Assembly (NCBI RefSeq): GCF_000787375.1
Contig: NZ_JRJU01000002.1
Coordinates: forward strand, 1-64,000
Direction: 5' to 3'
Origin: Halalkalibacter okhensis
GTDB lineage: Bacteria > Bacillota > Bacilli > Bacillales > Bacillaceae_D
Length of the DNA: 64,000 bases
Shown here: positions 18,709 to 28,759 of the stretch, piece by piece
Numbering within the stretch: the first letter of the stretch is position 1
Layout of the letters: the number at the start of each line of letters is the position of its first letter
Translations under genes and position numbers: made by a program
The notes under the pieces: generated by a model
The model's database searches: none
Told to the model about the DNA's origin: nothing
Seen by the model: the letters and a program-made list of their open reading frames with translations, nothing else

Positions 18709-19308
18709 TTAAGTCCGAATAATTTGATTAGCAACAGCCTCGAATAATAATTCTCTAATCCTTTCATAATTGTATGGCTGCAAATCTTTCTTTTGAGATC
18801 CAATTAATAAAGCTGACCTTAAAACTCCTGCTATCACGCCCGGGTCTTCATCAATAATCTCCTTACTTTCTTGCCGTGACTTTATAAACTCGATAAGAGG
18901 GACTATACTTCTTAAATTCTCTGAGGCAACATACTCTGGACTTAACTTTCTAGATACCAGTTTGTATTCTTCAAGGTCGTAAATCAGCCTTTGAGTTAAA
19001 ATCTTGGTTTCCAATTCAGAAGCCATCCTATTTAAGTAAATCTTTATAGCTGAGTGTATATCATTTGCAGCTATAACCTTGGGCCAGACCTGCTCTTCCA
19101 TTTGCTCTCCCTCGTGTGTTAACAATTCCATATATAGCAATTCTTTTGATTTGAAGAAAACATAAAAAGTACTCTTAGCAATGCCAACTGATGAAGTAAT
19201 ATCCTCAAGAGAAGTGCTCTTAAAACCCTTTTCAATGAAAAAACGATATGCTACTTCCAACAATTCTTTTCTAATACTTTCTTTTTCTAATTGAGTGAAT
19301 TTAGCCAT
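18709..19308 (-). CDS. TetR/AcrR-family transcriptional regulator
   Basis: The 199-residue protein begins with a TetR helix-turn-helix (RKELLEVAYRFFIEKGFKST, then DITSSVGIAKSTFYVFFKSK), followed by an all-helical ligand domain. It lies directly before the phosphotransferase gene, so it probably represses both genes. A perfect 12-1-12 palindrome sits about 35 bases upstream. Confidence 0.92.
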   Translation of the reverse strand: MAKFTQLEKESIRKELLEVAYRFFIEKGFKSTSLEDITSSVGIAKSTFYVFFKSKELLYMELLTHEGEQMEEQVWPKVIAANDIHSAIKIYLNRMASELETKILTQRLIYDLEEYKLVSRKLSPEYVASENLRSIVPLIEFIKSRQESKEIIDEDPGVIAGVLRSALLIGSQKKDLQPYNYERIRELLFEAVANQIIRT

Positions 19309-19341
19309 AGACCTAGGTCTCCCCCCCTAAACAAAAAACAT

Positions 19342-19366
19342 AAAAACAAATAATTTATTTGTTTTT
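19342..19366 (-). promoter_or_regulatory. TetR operator, 12-1-12 palindrome
   Basis: AAAAACAAATAA and TTATTTGTTTTT are exact complements separated by one T. The site is just upstream of the tetR start codon and likely overlaps its promoter. Confidence 0.65.
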
Positions 19367-19415
19367 TAAAATTAGCATATTGTGATATATAAATCAAGTA
19401 CAATACGTTAAGAAA

Positions 19416-19440
19416 GACGATTACGCTAATTGTAATCGTC
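19416..19440 (-). terminator. terminator downstream of the paiB remnant
   Basis: GACGATTAC pairs with GTAATCGTC, followed on the minus strand by TTTCTT. It lies about 95 bases after the paiB stop codon. Confidence 0.55.
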
Positions 19441-19534
19441 TCTTAAAGGTCGTGTATTATCAGTATTTTTGTAATACGCAGCAAATAGTTTTGTATTGTT
19501 AGTTGTTTTTCTTTAAAACGTTAGCATTAACCTG

Positions 19535-20134
19535 TTACTTCTTTTTTAAATTTCCCTTCATTAATGAAGCAATCTGTTGCTCATCCGTATTTGAAATTTG
19601 GTCTAGTTGATTAATAACTAGCTCTTGTCGCTGCAATGAATGATTTTGACTTAATTTAGCTTTCCCTTCTATCTTGGTGATTTTTATTCTGAAACCTTGA
19701 ATTCCTTTGCTCATACTAAAAAGCAACTCAGCATTTACATCTTGTAATCTATATGAACTGTCAGAAGCTTCATATTTCAATACCATTTCATGTAAAGAAC
19801 CCATTAATTCATTTTCGTCCTCTAGAAGTTCGACTTCTCCATAAACATGAACTGTCACATAATTCCATGTTGGTACTGCTTGATTCGTTTCATACCAAGA
19901 TGGGGAGATATAGCAATGAGGACCATGAAAAAAGGCAAGAACGGTTTGATTTTTTATATCTTTCCACTGAGGATTTGGGCGTGCAAAGTGTCCGTATAAG
20001 TATGTATTCTCCTTGTTCAAAATTAACGGTAAATGAGTTGCGAATGGAATTCCATCATGCCCCGAAATAAGAGTCGCAAAACTATGTTAAGCCGTTGTTT
20101 CCTCTTTAACTTTAAATTGCTGAGGGATATACAT
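19535..20134 (-). pseudogene. paiB: PaiB-type FMN-binding protein, broken near the 5' end
   Basis: The start ATG at 20134 follows AAGGTGG and reads MYIPQQFKVKEETTA, then a TAA interrupts. The same frame resumes with [19 protein letters not shown] and runs into a long open stretch with [15 protein letters not shown] and [15 protein letters not shown], which are PaiB signatures. About 10-15 residues are also missing around the stop. PaiB-type proteins bind flavin and, in Bacillus subtilis, act with PaiA to restrain protease and sporulation genes. A shorter product from an internal start is possible but would lack the first strands. Confidence 0.85.
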
Positions 20135-20156
20135 GATAATCCACCTTTCAAAAAAG

Positions 20157-21154
<998 letters not shown>

Positions 21155-21177
21155 AATGACCTCCTGAAGCAACTAAT

Positions 21178-21243
21178 TTTGTTGCAAATACAACAAAGAT
21201 AACCTCGTATTAAATCTAACTTAATTATATTGCATTTGCAATA
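21178..21243 (-). promoter_or_regulatory. two MarR-type operator palindromes
   Basis: TTTGTTG-CAAATA-CAACAAA at 21178-21197 and TATTGCATTTGCAATA at 21228-21243 share the core TTGCAAAT. The first overlaps the region just before the marR ribosome binding site and the second lies where the promoter should be. Confidence 0.6.
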
Positions 21244-21334
21244 AAAAAACTGAAATGGAGGTCGATATAAGTGAAAGAATTTTATTCTATACTCATTTAA
21301 AATAGAATTTGTTGCTTAGTATCCCTCTTACTAT

Positions 21335-21648
21335 GTAGTAAAAACAAGCAATATTACCTGTTACCACCAGTTAATAACATCTCATTTTGTACACTTTTTA
21401 TCTCATTACGTTCGATTATTTTAGTTATCTCCAGGTCTCCAATCAATCTCTTCCTTCTCCCTCCTCTCTATCACAGTTTCCATCTTACTCTCCAGGCACC
21501 TAAACTACTATTACGATTTTTAAGCTACACAAAAAGGTTTCTGATCCCAAATACTTTAAAGTAACTAGGACAGAAACCTTTTCTTATTTACGAGTATCAA
21601 CACTTTGATATAGAGTCATCTGGGACGACGAACCTGTCCCCGTGGACC
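21335..21648 (-). repeat. dus-derived cassette, copy F (terminator plus motif)
   Basis: This copy has the cassette tail (CTCATTACGTTCG, CTATCACAGTTTCCA, ACTACTATTACGATTTTTAA), the terminator hairpin with GGTTTCTG and CAGAAACC, only the last few bases of the dus-like part (TACGAGTATCAACACTTT), and the motif GGGACGACGAACCTGTCCCC at 21622-21641. It ends 20 bases before the stop codon of the LLM gene and so supplies its terminator. Confidence 0.75.
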
Positions 21649-21668
21649 ACTTTATCAGTGTCCTTTTC

Positions 21669-22679
21669 CTATAACCCCAATATTTCTGCCACAAGTTGGT
21701 GGGAGTAGAGTCGGGCGTTGTGGTCATAGACCATTGTACTCACCATTATCTCATCTGCCTTCGTCTCATCTAAGAAGGATTGCAGCTTTTTCTTTACAGT
21801 AAGAGGACTTCCGATGATCGTGGAGCCTAATTGTTTTTCTAAAACTGCCTTTTCATATGGGCTCATGAGCTCATCTAGATTCTTTACTGGTGGTTGTAAC
21901 TGTGTTGGTGTGTTCCTCATCATGTTTAGAAAGCTTTGTTTGATGGAAGTAGCAAGCAATTCTGCTTCCTCATCCGTATCCGCCGCGATGACGTTTGCTG
22001 CTACCATTGCGTAAGGCTCTTTATAGTCCTCCGACGGTTGGAAGTTCTCGTAATACAATTCCAGGGCTGGTAGTGTGTTTTCAGGTGAAAAGTGACTGGC
22101 GAAAGCAAACGGCATCCCGAGTTGTGCTGATAATCGGGCACTAAACCCACTAGAACCTAACAACCAAATAGGGATATTTGCTCCTTCACCAGGGATTGCT
22201 CGTACCGCTTCCGAACCTTGGAAATAGGCTTGCAGTTGTTCTAATTGTTCTGGAAAATCATCGCCATTGGTATAGTTTGCCCCGCGAAGGGCTTTAGCTG
22301 TTCGTTGGTCCGTGCCCGGTGCACGCCCTAACCCTAAATCAATTCGGCCTGGAAACATAGCTTCGAGAGTTCCGAATTGCTCCGCTATTACTAATGGCGA
22401 ATGGTTGGGTAGCATGATTCCACCGGATCCTACACGTATAGTAGAAGTATGTGCCGCCACATGTCCGATGACTACGGATGTTGCAGAGCTTGCTATGCCA
22501 GGCATATTATGGTGCTCCGCTAACCAGTAACGTTTAAATCCTAGTTTTTCCGTTAACTGAGCTAACTCTATCGAATGTTGGAAGGATTGGCTCGGCGTCC
22601 CCCCTTGTACGATGGATGCAAGGTCAAGGACGGAAAAGGCTATTTCATTGATGGATTTTGTCGGTCTAGTTATTGCCAT
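21669..22679 (-). CDS. LLM-class flavin-dependent oxidoreductase
   Basis: The 336-residue protein is a luciferase-like monooxygenase: [20 protein letters not shown] after the second strand, [36 protein letters not shown], and [19 protein letters not shown]. The family uses reduced FMN from a separate reductase; this branch (MsnO8/YhbW-like) has no assigned substrate. It is a single gene followed by a cassette terminator. Confidence 0.93.
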   Translation of the reverse strand: MAITRPTKSINEIAFSVLDLASIVQGGTPSQSFQHSIELAQLTEKLGFKRYWLAEHHNMPGIASSATSVVIGHVAAHTSTIRVGSGGIMLPNHSPLVIAEQFGTLEAMFPGRIDLGLGRAPGTDQRTAKALRGANYTNGDDFPEQLEQLQAYFQGSEAVRAIPGEGANIPIWLLGSSGFSARLSAQLGMPFAFASHFSPENTLPALELYYENFQPSEDYKEPYAMVAANVIAADTDEEAELLATSIKQSFLNMMRNTPTQLQPPVKNLDELMSPYEKAVLEKQLGSTIIGSPLTVKKKLQSFLDETKADEIMVSTMVYDHNARLYSHQLVAEILGL

Positions 22680-23039
22680 GGAATATCCACTTCTTTCTAT
22701 TTAATTTACTTAGTTGGACCTTGGATTTGTTTGATTCGTTTCGTAATTATGCGCCACGATACATAGTGATTTGTTTTTATCATAACAGGAAGAATACATG
22801 ATTTAAATTGAAATGACTTAGTTGAAGGCGTGCGTTCGCACACTACTTTTTTTGGAAAACATCCATTCGTTACTCGATATAGACTGCCGAATTGATCCTG
22901 TTGTTTTGATTCAGAATCCTTCCCTATTGTCTACCACACTAATAGCATTTCAGTTAGTTGCGAAAAAATCCCAAAATCGGTATCATTTTTATTAATAAAA
23001 GCATACAAATACTATTTTTTTCATAGAAAGGAAAAAATC
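22680..23039. other. intergenic stretch between divergent genes
   Basis: About 360 bases hold the two divergent promoters. A small hairpin (GTGCG/CGCAC, 22830-22841) followed by ACTACTTTTTTT is the only structure seen. No gene is recognised. Confidence 0.4.
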
Positions 23040-23630
23040 ATGGCAAAATTACCTCCTGGACAATTCGAAACAGAGAAATGGCCTGTTTTACATCAAGGGA
23101 ACGTGTATGAGTTTAACGAAGAAACATGGAGATTTAAACTGTTTGGCGAAGTGGAAGAAGAGAAAACGTACACTTACTCTGAAGTGATGGATTTACCAAA
23201 AACGATTTCTACAATTGACATGCACTGTGTGACGACATGGTCCAAGTTTGGAATGGCGTTTGAAGGGATTACGTTGCGAGAGTTAGTAAACAAAGTAAAG
23301 CTTCGTCCAGACGTCCATTATGTAAAAATATTCGGTTACTATAATGGGGACCCATTTGGTTACTCGGCAAATTTACCGCTGAAGGATTTAATGAGCGATG
23401 ATGCGTTGTTCGTGTACCGGTATAAGGATGTCAATCAGGAACAATGGTCGGAAATAACACCAAAGCATGGCTATCCATTAAGGTTTATCCCTCCTCCCTC
23501 CTTTTACCTATGGAAGGGATCGAAATGGGCTACTGGCATTCAATTCATGAAAGAAGATGAAGAAGGATTTTGGGAGGAGCTGGGCTATTCTATGACGGCA
23601 AATCCCTTTAAGGAAGAGCGGTATCGTTGA
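23040..23630 (+). CDS. sulfite-oxidase-like molybdopterin protein (YuiH type)
   Basis: The 196-residue protein has the molybdopterin-binding domain of the sulfite oxidase family. The molybdenum-ligating cysteine is in TIDMHCVTTWSKFGMAFEG, and the later segments FVYRYKDV and GYPLRFIPPPSFYLWKGSKW match the cofactor pocket. There is no signal peptide and no haem or dimerisation domain, as in Bacillus YuiH. The natural substrate is unknown. The gene follows GAAAGGA and stands alone. Confidence 0.9.
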   Translation: MAKLPPGQFETEKWPVLHQGNVYEFNEETWRFKLFGEVEEEKTYTYSEVMDLPKTISTIDMHCVTTWSKFGMAFEGITLRELVNKVKLRPDVHYVKIFGYYNGDPFGYSANLPLKDLMSDDALFVYRYKDVNQEQWSEITPKHGYPLRFIPPPSFYLWKGSKWATGIQFMKEDEEGFWEELGYSMTANPFKEERYR

Positions 23631-23691
23631 TTTTTATTAAAAGTACCTATGCATTGCAACTCTAAAGTAGCAATATAAATTCGGATTTAGA

Positions 23692-23735
23692 CAGAAGACC
23701 TATAGCCGAAAAGCTTTGGGTCTTCTGCTTTTCTT
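23692..23735 (+). terminator. terminator after the yuiH-like gene
   Basis: CAGAAGACC pairs with GGTCTTCTG and is followed by CTTTTCTT. Confidence 0.7.
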
Positions 23736-23817
23736 AGCTTAACTGAGTGGCTCGAAAACATCGATTAGCTGAGGAGTTGTAATTAGGCTAAGAAGGAGAA
23801 AAAGTGTCATGTTTGAC

Positions 23818-24525
23818 CTAAGCCTTTTTCACAAATAATTCTAACAACTCTTTGGCACTATGTACTTCTTTATCTGGTTTATAGGTAGCATTTATCGGCA
23901 AATCTTTCTTACGATGATTCATCCAGATTGCTTGCCAGCCTGCTTGTTTTGCTCCGATAATGTCTTTTTCAAAATTATCCCCGATATACACGGTTTGGGT
24001 TTGGTCAAGGTCGATTTTCTGTTCAATAAAATCAAATACTTCTCTTTTCGGTTTTGCATGACCAATCGTTCCAGAAATAAACGTCATTTCTGCCGGCACC
24101 CAACGACTAAGGTTGAGCTGTTTAATTTTCATTGCTTGATGTTTCTCTTCACCATTTGTAAGAATCCCAAGTTGTTTCCCTTCTTTGTAAAGTACATTTA
24201 GTAGTTCTTCGACTTCCGGAAACAAGGTAATGTTTTTCTGTTCGGTCACATACGTTTCATGAAAAATAGTCGCTTTTTCCGTATCTATAGGGATGTTAAA
24301 ATCCTTACAGGCAGCCATGATACGTCCAGTTTGCCACTCAAATTGGGATATTTCACCTGCTTCACTTTGATCAAATAAAATCTCGCTATACTTGCGACTA
24401 GCTTTATATAATTGATCGATTTCTTCGTCTGAAAATGGCTCTTGAAAAAGCTTCCTCACCGTTTTATGAAAAGATTGTGCTTGATCATATAGTGTGTCAT
24501 CAACGTCAAATATTATCGTATCCAT
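23818..24525 (-). CDS. HAD-family hydrolase (pyrimidine 5'-nucleotidase-like)
   Basis: The 235-residue phosphatase has motif I FDVDDTLYDQ, motif II LGILTNGEEKHQ, the lysine in GHAKPKREVFDF and motif IV VYIGDNFEKDIIGAKQAG, with a helical cap between motifs I and II. Members of this branch (YjjG/YsaA type) remove phosphate from nucleotides or small metabolites. The start follows AAGGAGG. It is a single gene. Confidence 0.9.
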   Translation of the reverse strand: MDTIIFDVDDTLYDQAQSFHKTVRKLFQEPFSDEEIDQLYKASRKYSEILFDQSEAGEISQFEWQTGRIMAACKDFNIPIDTEKATIFHETYVTEQKNITLFPEVEELLNVLYKEGKQLGILTNGEEKHQAMKIKQLNLSRWVPAEMTFISGTIGHAKPKREVFDFIEQKIDLDQTQTVYIGDNFEKDIIGAKQAGWQAIWMNHRKKDLPINATYKPDKEVHSAKELLELFVKKA

Positions 24526-24624
24526 TCTGAAAGCCCTCCTTATATTATAATGATATCACTTATTTATCAGCTAGAGAAAACAGAGAGCCAAGCTAACTAC
24601 TCTCTTCATCTAATCAGACAAACC

Positions 24625-24668
24625 AGCACCGTACCTACCCTAACACGTAGGTACGGTGCTGTTATAAT
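24625..24668. terminator. perfect 14-bp hairpin terminator
   Basis: AGCACCGTACCTAC and GTAGGTACGGTGCT form a perfect stem with an 8-base loop, followed on the plus strand by GTTATAATTTTTT. No rightward gene ends here, so its client is unclear; it may protect the HAD gene upstream region from read-through. Confidence 0.7.
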
Positions 24669-24911
24669 TTTTTAGAAAAACTCCTTACTTATGGTGCTGT
24701 TCCTACTATTATACTAAACTATATCCTTAATCAAACTATACCGATTGTTGAGAATCAACCACCAATACATAAATAGCGCAGTACCTAGATAAAAGTTTGA
24801 TAGGATTTTGCCTATATACTACGTTTCTGTTATTTTTTCAAAGCCTTAGCGATTTTTTGATTAAATGTCTTTATGTTTAGCTTTGAACAATTTCCACTTT
24901 CTCTGGTATTC
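24669..24911. other. non-coding stretch downstream of the ABC operon
   Basis: No gene is recognised; the DNA is AT-rich and has no clear terminator for the leftward ABC operon. Confidence 0.35.
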
Positions 24912-25661
24912 TCATCCTAACTTACGTTTAAATTCTTTACTGGCGAAGAAGTAAGCGATGCCCATGATTCCGATGCACCAAGCAAGCGAGGTCCAAATAT
25001 CGTTGCCAACAGACCCGTCGTACAAGAGAGCACGGATCGCATTCACGATGGACGTCACTGGCTGGTTCTCTGCAAATACACGAACAATTTTAGGCATGGT
25101 TTCGGTCGGAACAAAGGCCGAACTGATAAACGGAAGGAAAACCAGCGGATACGAGTAAGCTGTTGCCCCTTCCATAGAACCTGCTGTCAATCCAGGAATA
25201 ACAGCCAGCCATGTCAGTGCCAGTGTAAAAAGCCCAAGTATTCCAGCGACCATGAGCCAATCCAGAATACCAGCACTAGAACGAAAGCCCATCAAGAGCG
25301 CTACAAGAATAACCATCACTACAGTAAGCGCAATGGAAACAAGCGAGGTCAACACGTGTGCCCACAATACTGACGACCGCTTGATGGGCATGGTAACGAA
25401 ACGTGCCATCAGTCCGCTCTTTACATCATTAAACAGCCGCAAAGAAGTGTAAGCGACGCCGGAAGCAATAGCCATCAGCAAGATTCCCGGCAGTAAATAA
25501 TTAACATAGTTATCCGTCCCTGTCTCTATAGCACCGCCAAATACATATACAAACAGTAGCATCATCATAATTGGCGTAATCGCGACTGTTATGATCGTAT
25601 CTGGGCTGCGCATAATGTTGCGCATTAAACGTCCTAGTAAAACCCCTGTTTTACTTTTCAT
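24912..25661 (-). CDS. ABC-2 type transporter permease (DrrB-like)
   Basis: The 249-residue membrane protein has six predicted segments (for example TIITVAITPIMMMLLFVYVF, YLLPGILLMAIASGVAY, ALTVVMVILVALLMGF, LFTLALTWLAVIPGLTAG) and the DrrB-type sequence YPLVFLPFISSAFVPTETM. It should form the membrane channel of a drug exporter with the ATPase encoded just before it; the ATPase stop codon and the permease start codon touch. The operon continues the PadR-DUF1048 module upstream. Confidence 0.92.
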   Translation of the reverse strand: MKSKTGVLLGRLMRNIMRSPDTIITVAITPIMMMLLFVYVFGGAIETGTDNYVNYLLPGILLMAIASGVAYTSLRLFNDVKSGLMARFVTMPIKRSSVLWAHVLTSLVSIALTVVMVILVALLMGFRSSAGILDWLMVAGILGLFTLALTWLAVIPGLTAGSMEGATAYSYPLVFLPFISSAFVPTETMPKIVRVFAENQPVTSIVNAIRALLYDGSVGNDIWTSLAWCIGIMGIAYFFASKEFKRKLG

Positions 25662-26422
25662 TTAAATTTCCTCCTTTTTGCCGATAATCGCGAGGAAAAT
25701 TTCCTCTAATGTCGGCTGCTTCTCAATGTACTCCACTTTCGCTGGTGGGAACATTTCTTTGAGTTCGGTAAGGGTACCGGTCGTGATGATCTTTCCGCCA
25801 TGTAGGATAGCGATACGGTCCGCTAGTTGTTCGGCTTCCTCCAGGTACTGGGTGGTCAGCAAAATGGTCGTGCCACCACCAGCGAGTTCTTTGACTGTCT
25901 CCCAAACTTCAATCCGTGCTTCGGGGTCAAGCCCTGTTGTCGGTTCGTCGAGAAAAATAACTGGCGGCTTCCCAATCAGGCTCATGGCGATGTCAAGTCG
26001 GCGCCTCATCCCCCCTGAATACTTGTCAGCGCGACGATTAGCCGCATCAGAAAGTCCAAACCTTGCTAGCAAATTATCAGTAACTTGAGCGGGATTGGGA
26101 ACCCCACGTAACTTCGCAATCATCTTCAGGTTTTCTCCCCCAGTGAGAATGCCGTCTAAAGCTGCGAACTGGCCAGTCAGGCTGATGCTTTGGCGAACCT
26201 GTTCCGATTGGTGTTGGACGTCAAAGCCACAAACACTAACTTTACCTGCATCTGGCTTCATCATTGTCGAGAGAATGTTAACTGTCGTCGTCTTACCCGC
26301 TCCATTTGAGCCAAGCAGTGCAAAAATTTCGCCACGCTGTACTTCAAAATCTACCCCCTTTAAAACTTCCTTTTCTTTAAAACTTTTTTTAACCCTTTTA
26401 CTGAAATTGCTAAATTGCTCAT
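25662..26422 (-). pseudogene. ABC transporter ATPase (DrrA-like), needs a frameshift at a run of seven A
   Basis: The ATG at 26422 follows AGGAGG and reads MSNLAISVKGLKK, then the frame must slip back by one base at the A7 run (26384-26390) to read SFKEKEVLKGVDFEVQRGEI and the Walker A motif LLGSNGAGKTTT. After that the frame is clean through YSGGMRRRLDIAMSLIG (signature) and VIFLDEPTTGLDPEARIEVW (Walker B) to 25662. The downstream frame has no start codon before Walker A, so a plain reading gives only a 200-residue product without an ATP-binding loop. It is either a recent mutation, a sequence error, or productive slippage. Confidence 0.85.
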
Positions 26423-26465
26423 TTTTTCTTCCTCCTCATAAAAGCGCTTCAGGGCGCTATTTTCA

Positions 26466-26520
26466 CCTTTATCTACCTATTAAGTATTACTGATATTCTG
26501 TATCACTTACTACCTAGTTA
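26466..26520 (-). promoter_or_regulatory. promoter/operator region of the drrAB-like genes
   Basis: On the minus strand TTTTTAACTAG is followed by GTAGTAAGTGATACAG, then AGTAATACTTAA. GTGATACAGA recurs upstream of the padR gene (27315-27325), which points to one PadR regulator acting at both places. Confidence 0.5.
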
Positions 26521-26527
26521 AAAATTA

Positions 26528-26574
26528 ACTGAATAGTGGTGGTGACACTTCACATTTCTAACCAGCTATTCAGT
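26528..26574 (-). terminator. hairpin between the DUF1048 gene and drrA
   Basis: ACTGAATAG pairs with CTATTCAGT around a long loop. The same stem follows the DUF1048 gene in the first module. There is only a weak T run, so it may be an attenuator between the regulatory and transporter parts. Confidence 0.55.
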
Positions 26575-26592
26575 GGGAATTAACTATTCAAT

Positions 26593-26931
26593 TTACTTTT
26601 TCCAAATTGTCTCATTCAACTTCGTACGATACTTATCCATCCAAGTTTTCGAATCTTTCACTAGCTCGTCACAGAAAGCGGCCACATCATCACCCGTGAG
26701 GTCAGTGACTTTCTTGCCTTCTGCTGCACCTTCCTCAAAGAGGTCTAGAAGGCCGCCAAAAATATGTTTGATGTCCTTCCACTCAGTAACACCACTAGCG
26801 GTCCACATATATTTTTGGATAGCTTTGTATGCGTGATGGTACTCACTTGGTAGTGCCTTCGCACGCCTCTCCATCGCCTTCCACTCCCGCTTTTCATCTA
26901 GACTTCCGATAATTTTTTCAATAAAACTCAT
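26593..26931 (-). CDS. DUF1048 family protein
   Basis: This 112-residue helical protein has the family segment [20 protein letters not shown] and the N-terminal helix [16 protein letters not shown]. It sits two bases after the PadR gene and before the drrAB-like genes. The order padR-DUF1048-drrA-drrB is complete here, in contrast to the module at 2.4-3.4 kb. Its biochemical role is unknown; cytoplasmic partner of the regulator or transporter is an inference. Confidence 0.88.
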   Translation of the reverse strand: MSFIEKIIGSLDEKREWKAMERRAKALPSEYHHAYKAIQKYMWTASGVTEWKDIKHIFGGLLDLFEEGAAEGKKVTDLTGDDVAAFCDELVKDSKTWMDKYRTKLNETIWKK

Positions 26932-26933
26932 TT

Positions 26934-27272
26934 TTACCTTCTCCTTTTGATTTCTTTAATTTTGAGTTCGTTCATTTTCGTCGAGATAAAATCCCATTTT
27001 CCCCAAAAAATCTCAAGTTGCTTTTGACCTGCTGCATTGAGTTTGTAAAATTTTCTCGGCGGGCCGACAGTGGATCTCTTCTTCTCGATGTCCACCAAAT
27101 TGTTTTTCTCAAGCCGCATGGTAATCGTATAAACTGTACCTTCAACCACATCATTGAAACCAAGTTCTCGCAGCTGTTGTGTGATTTCATAGCCGTAAGT
27201 TTCGCCACGACTGATGATCTCAAGCACACAACCCTCGAGTACCCCTTTTAGCATTTCTGTGATATTTTCCAA
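26934..27272 (-). CDS. PadR-family transcriptional regulator
   Basis: The 112-residue protein has the PadR winged helix: [34 protein letters not shown] and [18 protein letters not shown] place the start at the TTG at 27272, preceded by GGGTG, because the protein then begins MENITEMLK like its paralogue at 3422 (MENLTEMLK); a GTG at 27281 is an alternative. It should repress the operon and release it when a toxic compound binds. Confidence 0.92.
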   Translation of the reverse strand: MENITEMLKGVLEGCVLEIISRGETYGYEITQQLRELGFNDVVEGTVYTITMRLEKNNLVDIEKKRSTVGPPRKFYKLNAAGQKQLEIFWGKWDFISTKMNELKIKEIKRRR

Positions 27273-27299
27273 ATTGATCACCCATTATACTCCATTATA

Positions 27300-27360
27300 T
27301 TTTTCAGTACTCTGTATCACAGGTATTTAGTAATAATGAATACTGGTATATAGTAATACA
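27300..27360 (-). promoter_or_regulatory. promoter/operator region of the second padR gene
   Basis: This AT-rich stretch holds repeated TACTG/CAGTA words, including GTATTACTATATACCAGTA and GTGATACAGAGTACTG, the latter also present before drrA. I infer PadR binding. Confidence 0.45.
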
Positions 27361-27385
27361 GAATAGATTTACTTGTCAAGCTTAA

Positions 27386-27685
27386 ATCTTTTCATTAAAA
27401 AAGCAACGTTATTACGGGGAGCATAGGCGCTTTTATCATATTGGAAAGAGGGCTCCCGCCGCAGCAAAGCAACTGGAGATTGACAAGAAAGATGAGCGAA
27501 ATTTGGCAATCAATAATCAGGCAAAAGCGAAAGCATATGACATGATGATTTTTGTGTTTGGAGCGTTAATGTTCTCATTAGCCTTGATGGGTATAGATAT
27601 ACAAGTGTTGTTACTATTTGTTTTCGCCTACCTGCTTATCCTTGTATATAACTCTTTTTACCGAATCAAGTTTAGTAAGGTATAG
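27386..27685 (+). pseudogene. small membrane protein remnant
   Basis: The frame is open for 99 codons but lacks a start codon with a ribosome binding site. It reads QRYYGEHRRFYHIGKRA, then a charged helix, then two membrane segments (MIFVFGALMFSLALMGI and VLLLFVFAYLLILVYNSFY). The layout resembles small two-helix membrane proteins of unknown function. A TTG at 27503 could start a 60-residue version. I treat it as the end of a damaged gene. Confidence 0.5.
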
Positions 27686-27902
27686 TTAAAGGGATAGGAA
27701 CAGGAATTATATAATTAGTACTGCATTATGGTTTTGTTAACAATTTAATTTGCATCAAGTAGATTTAAGAAAGGTACTACAGTGACTAAAGTAGAACTAT
27801 TCATATACCTGCAGAAAACTACGGCCTCCCGTACACCCTTCATTTATAGGTTTTCCAAAGAAAAGCTAAGAAATCAGTTCAATTCGACAGGAGGTGATAA
27901 CG

Positions 27903-28088
27903 ATGGCACATGAGGGTAAAAAGCTTATACCCGGATTAGGCACTCTAGTTAAGATACAACCCGATGAGGTTAGTTTTCAGATAGAGCACCAAGCTGACTC
28001 TACTGCAACTACACTACCTGAGTTAGTAGCAGACTTTAACAAGCTATTAGCAAAGCTCCAAGCAGCAGGTATTATGAAAAAGCAATAG
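27903..28088 (+). CDS. small protein, head-fibre-like C terminus
   Basis: The 61-residue protein starts at an ATG behind AGGAGGTGATAACG, an exceptionally strong ribosome binding site. It reads MAHEGKKLIPGLGTLVKIQP and ends in LPELVADFNKLLAKLQAAGI followed by MKKQ. The C-terminal helix resembles the ending of phage head-fibre proteins (typically a helix with LLAKL-x-x-x-GLM), but no phage genes are nearby. Function is unknown. An ATG upstream in frame (27894) overlaps the ribosome binding site. Confidence 0.65.
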   Translation: MAHEGKKLIPGLGTLVKIQPDEVSFQIEHQADSTATTLPELVADFNKLLAKLQAAGIMKKQ

Positions 28089-28202
28089 TCCATAATTAGA
28101 CAGGTGCATAGCCTCTGGCTTATTATAGACTATAACAATGCAATAAAATGTGGTTTTATATTCTATTAATCCTAACCACAAGTAGAGAATTGGTTTTATT
28201 TT

Positions 28203-28241
28203 CAAGGAGAGAATGTGACGAATCGTAGCGTTCTCTCCTTG
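28203..28241. other. isolated hairpin
   Basis: CAAGGAGAGAA pairs exactly with TTCTCTCCTTG around a 17-base loop. There is no T run on either side, so it is not a standard terminator. It could be the end of a small RNA or of a transcript from the gene before it. Confidence 0.4.
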
Positions 28242-28342
28242 GAAAGCAATCCCTTGCTATGGAAATCAGCTCTTTCGTACTCATTATTTATGTACCATAT
28301 GTACCTTTTAATAAATAATTATATTTAATTGGAGTGTTTAAT

Positions 28343-28711
28343 TTGAATATCACAAAAGCAGAAAAGAATGGACAAATCATTGCAATTGCTCGTGCAGATT
28401 CTATTGTTCTATCTGATGAACAAAGTGCGTTGGATTTTATAATGACTCTTAGCAGCGAAACAGGCAGTAACCGAATCGCACTAAACAAAGATGGAATCTC
28501 AGAAGAATTCTTTAAACTCAGTACAAAACTCGCAGGCGGTATCCTTCAAAAGTTCATTAACTACAATATTAAGTTTGCAATCTTTGGAGATTTTTCGTCT
28601 TATACTATCAAACCTCTTAAAGATTTCATTTATGAGTGTAATAAGGGTAACCATATATTTTTTGTTTCCTCAGAACAAGATGCAATTGATAAATTATCTA
28701 TTGCAATCTAA
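28343..28711 (+). CDS. DUF4180 domain protein
   Basis: The 122-residue protein covers the DUF4180 family: a short N-terminal strand (MNITKAEKNGQIIAIARAD), LDFIMTLSSETGSNRIALNK, FFKLSTKLAGGILQKFINY and IFFVSSEQDAIDKLS. I choose the TTG at 28343 because GGAG lies 8 bases before it; a GTG at 28334 overlaps that site. The family occurs singly near regulators in Firmicutes and has no known reaction. Confidence 0.85.
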   Translation: MNITKAEKNGQIIAIARADSIVLSDEQSALDFIMTLSSETGSNRIALNKDGISEEFFKLSTKLAGGILQKFINYNIKFAIFGDFSSYTIKPLKDFIYECNKGNHIFFVSSEQDAIDKLSIAI

Positions 28712-28720
28712 GGTTTATAA

Positions 28721-28747
28721 ACGGGCAACTTTATGCTCGTTTTTTTG
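28721..28747 (+). terminator. terminator of the DUF4180 gene
   Basis: ACGGGCA pairs with TGCTCGT and is followed by seven T. Confidence 0.8.
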
Positions 28748-28759
28748 TAGGAGCTAAAG

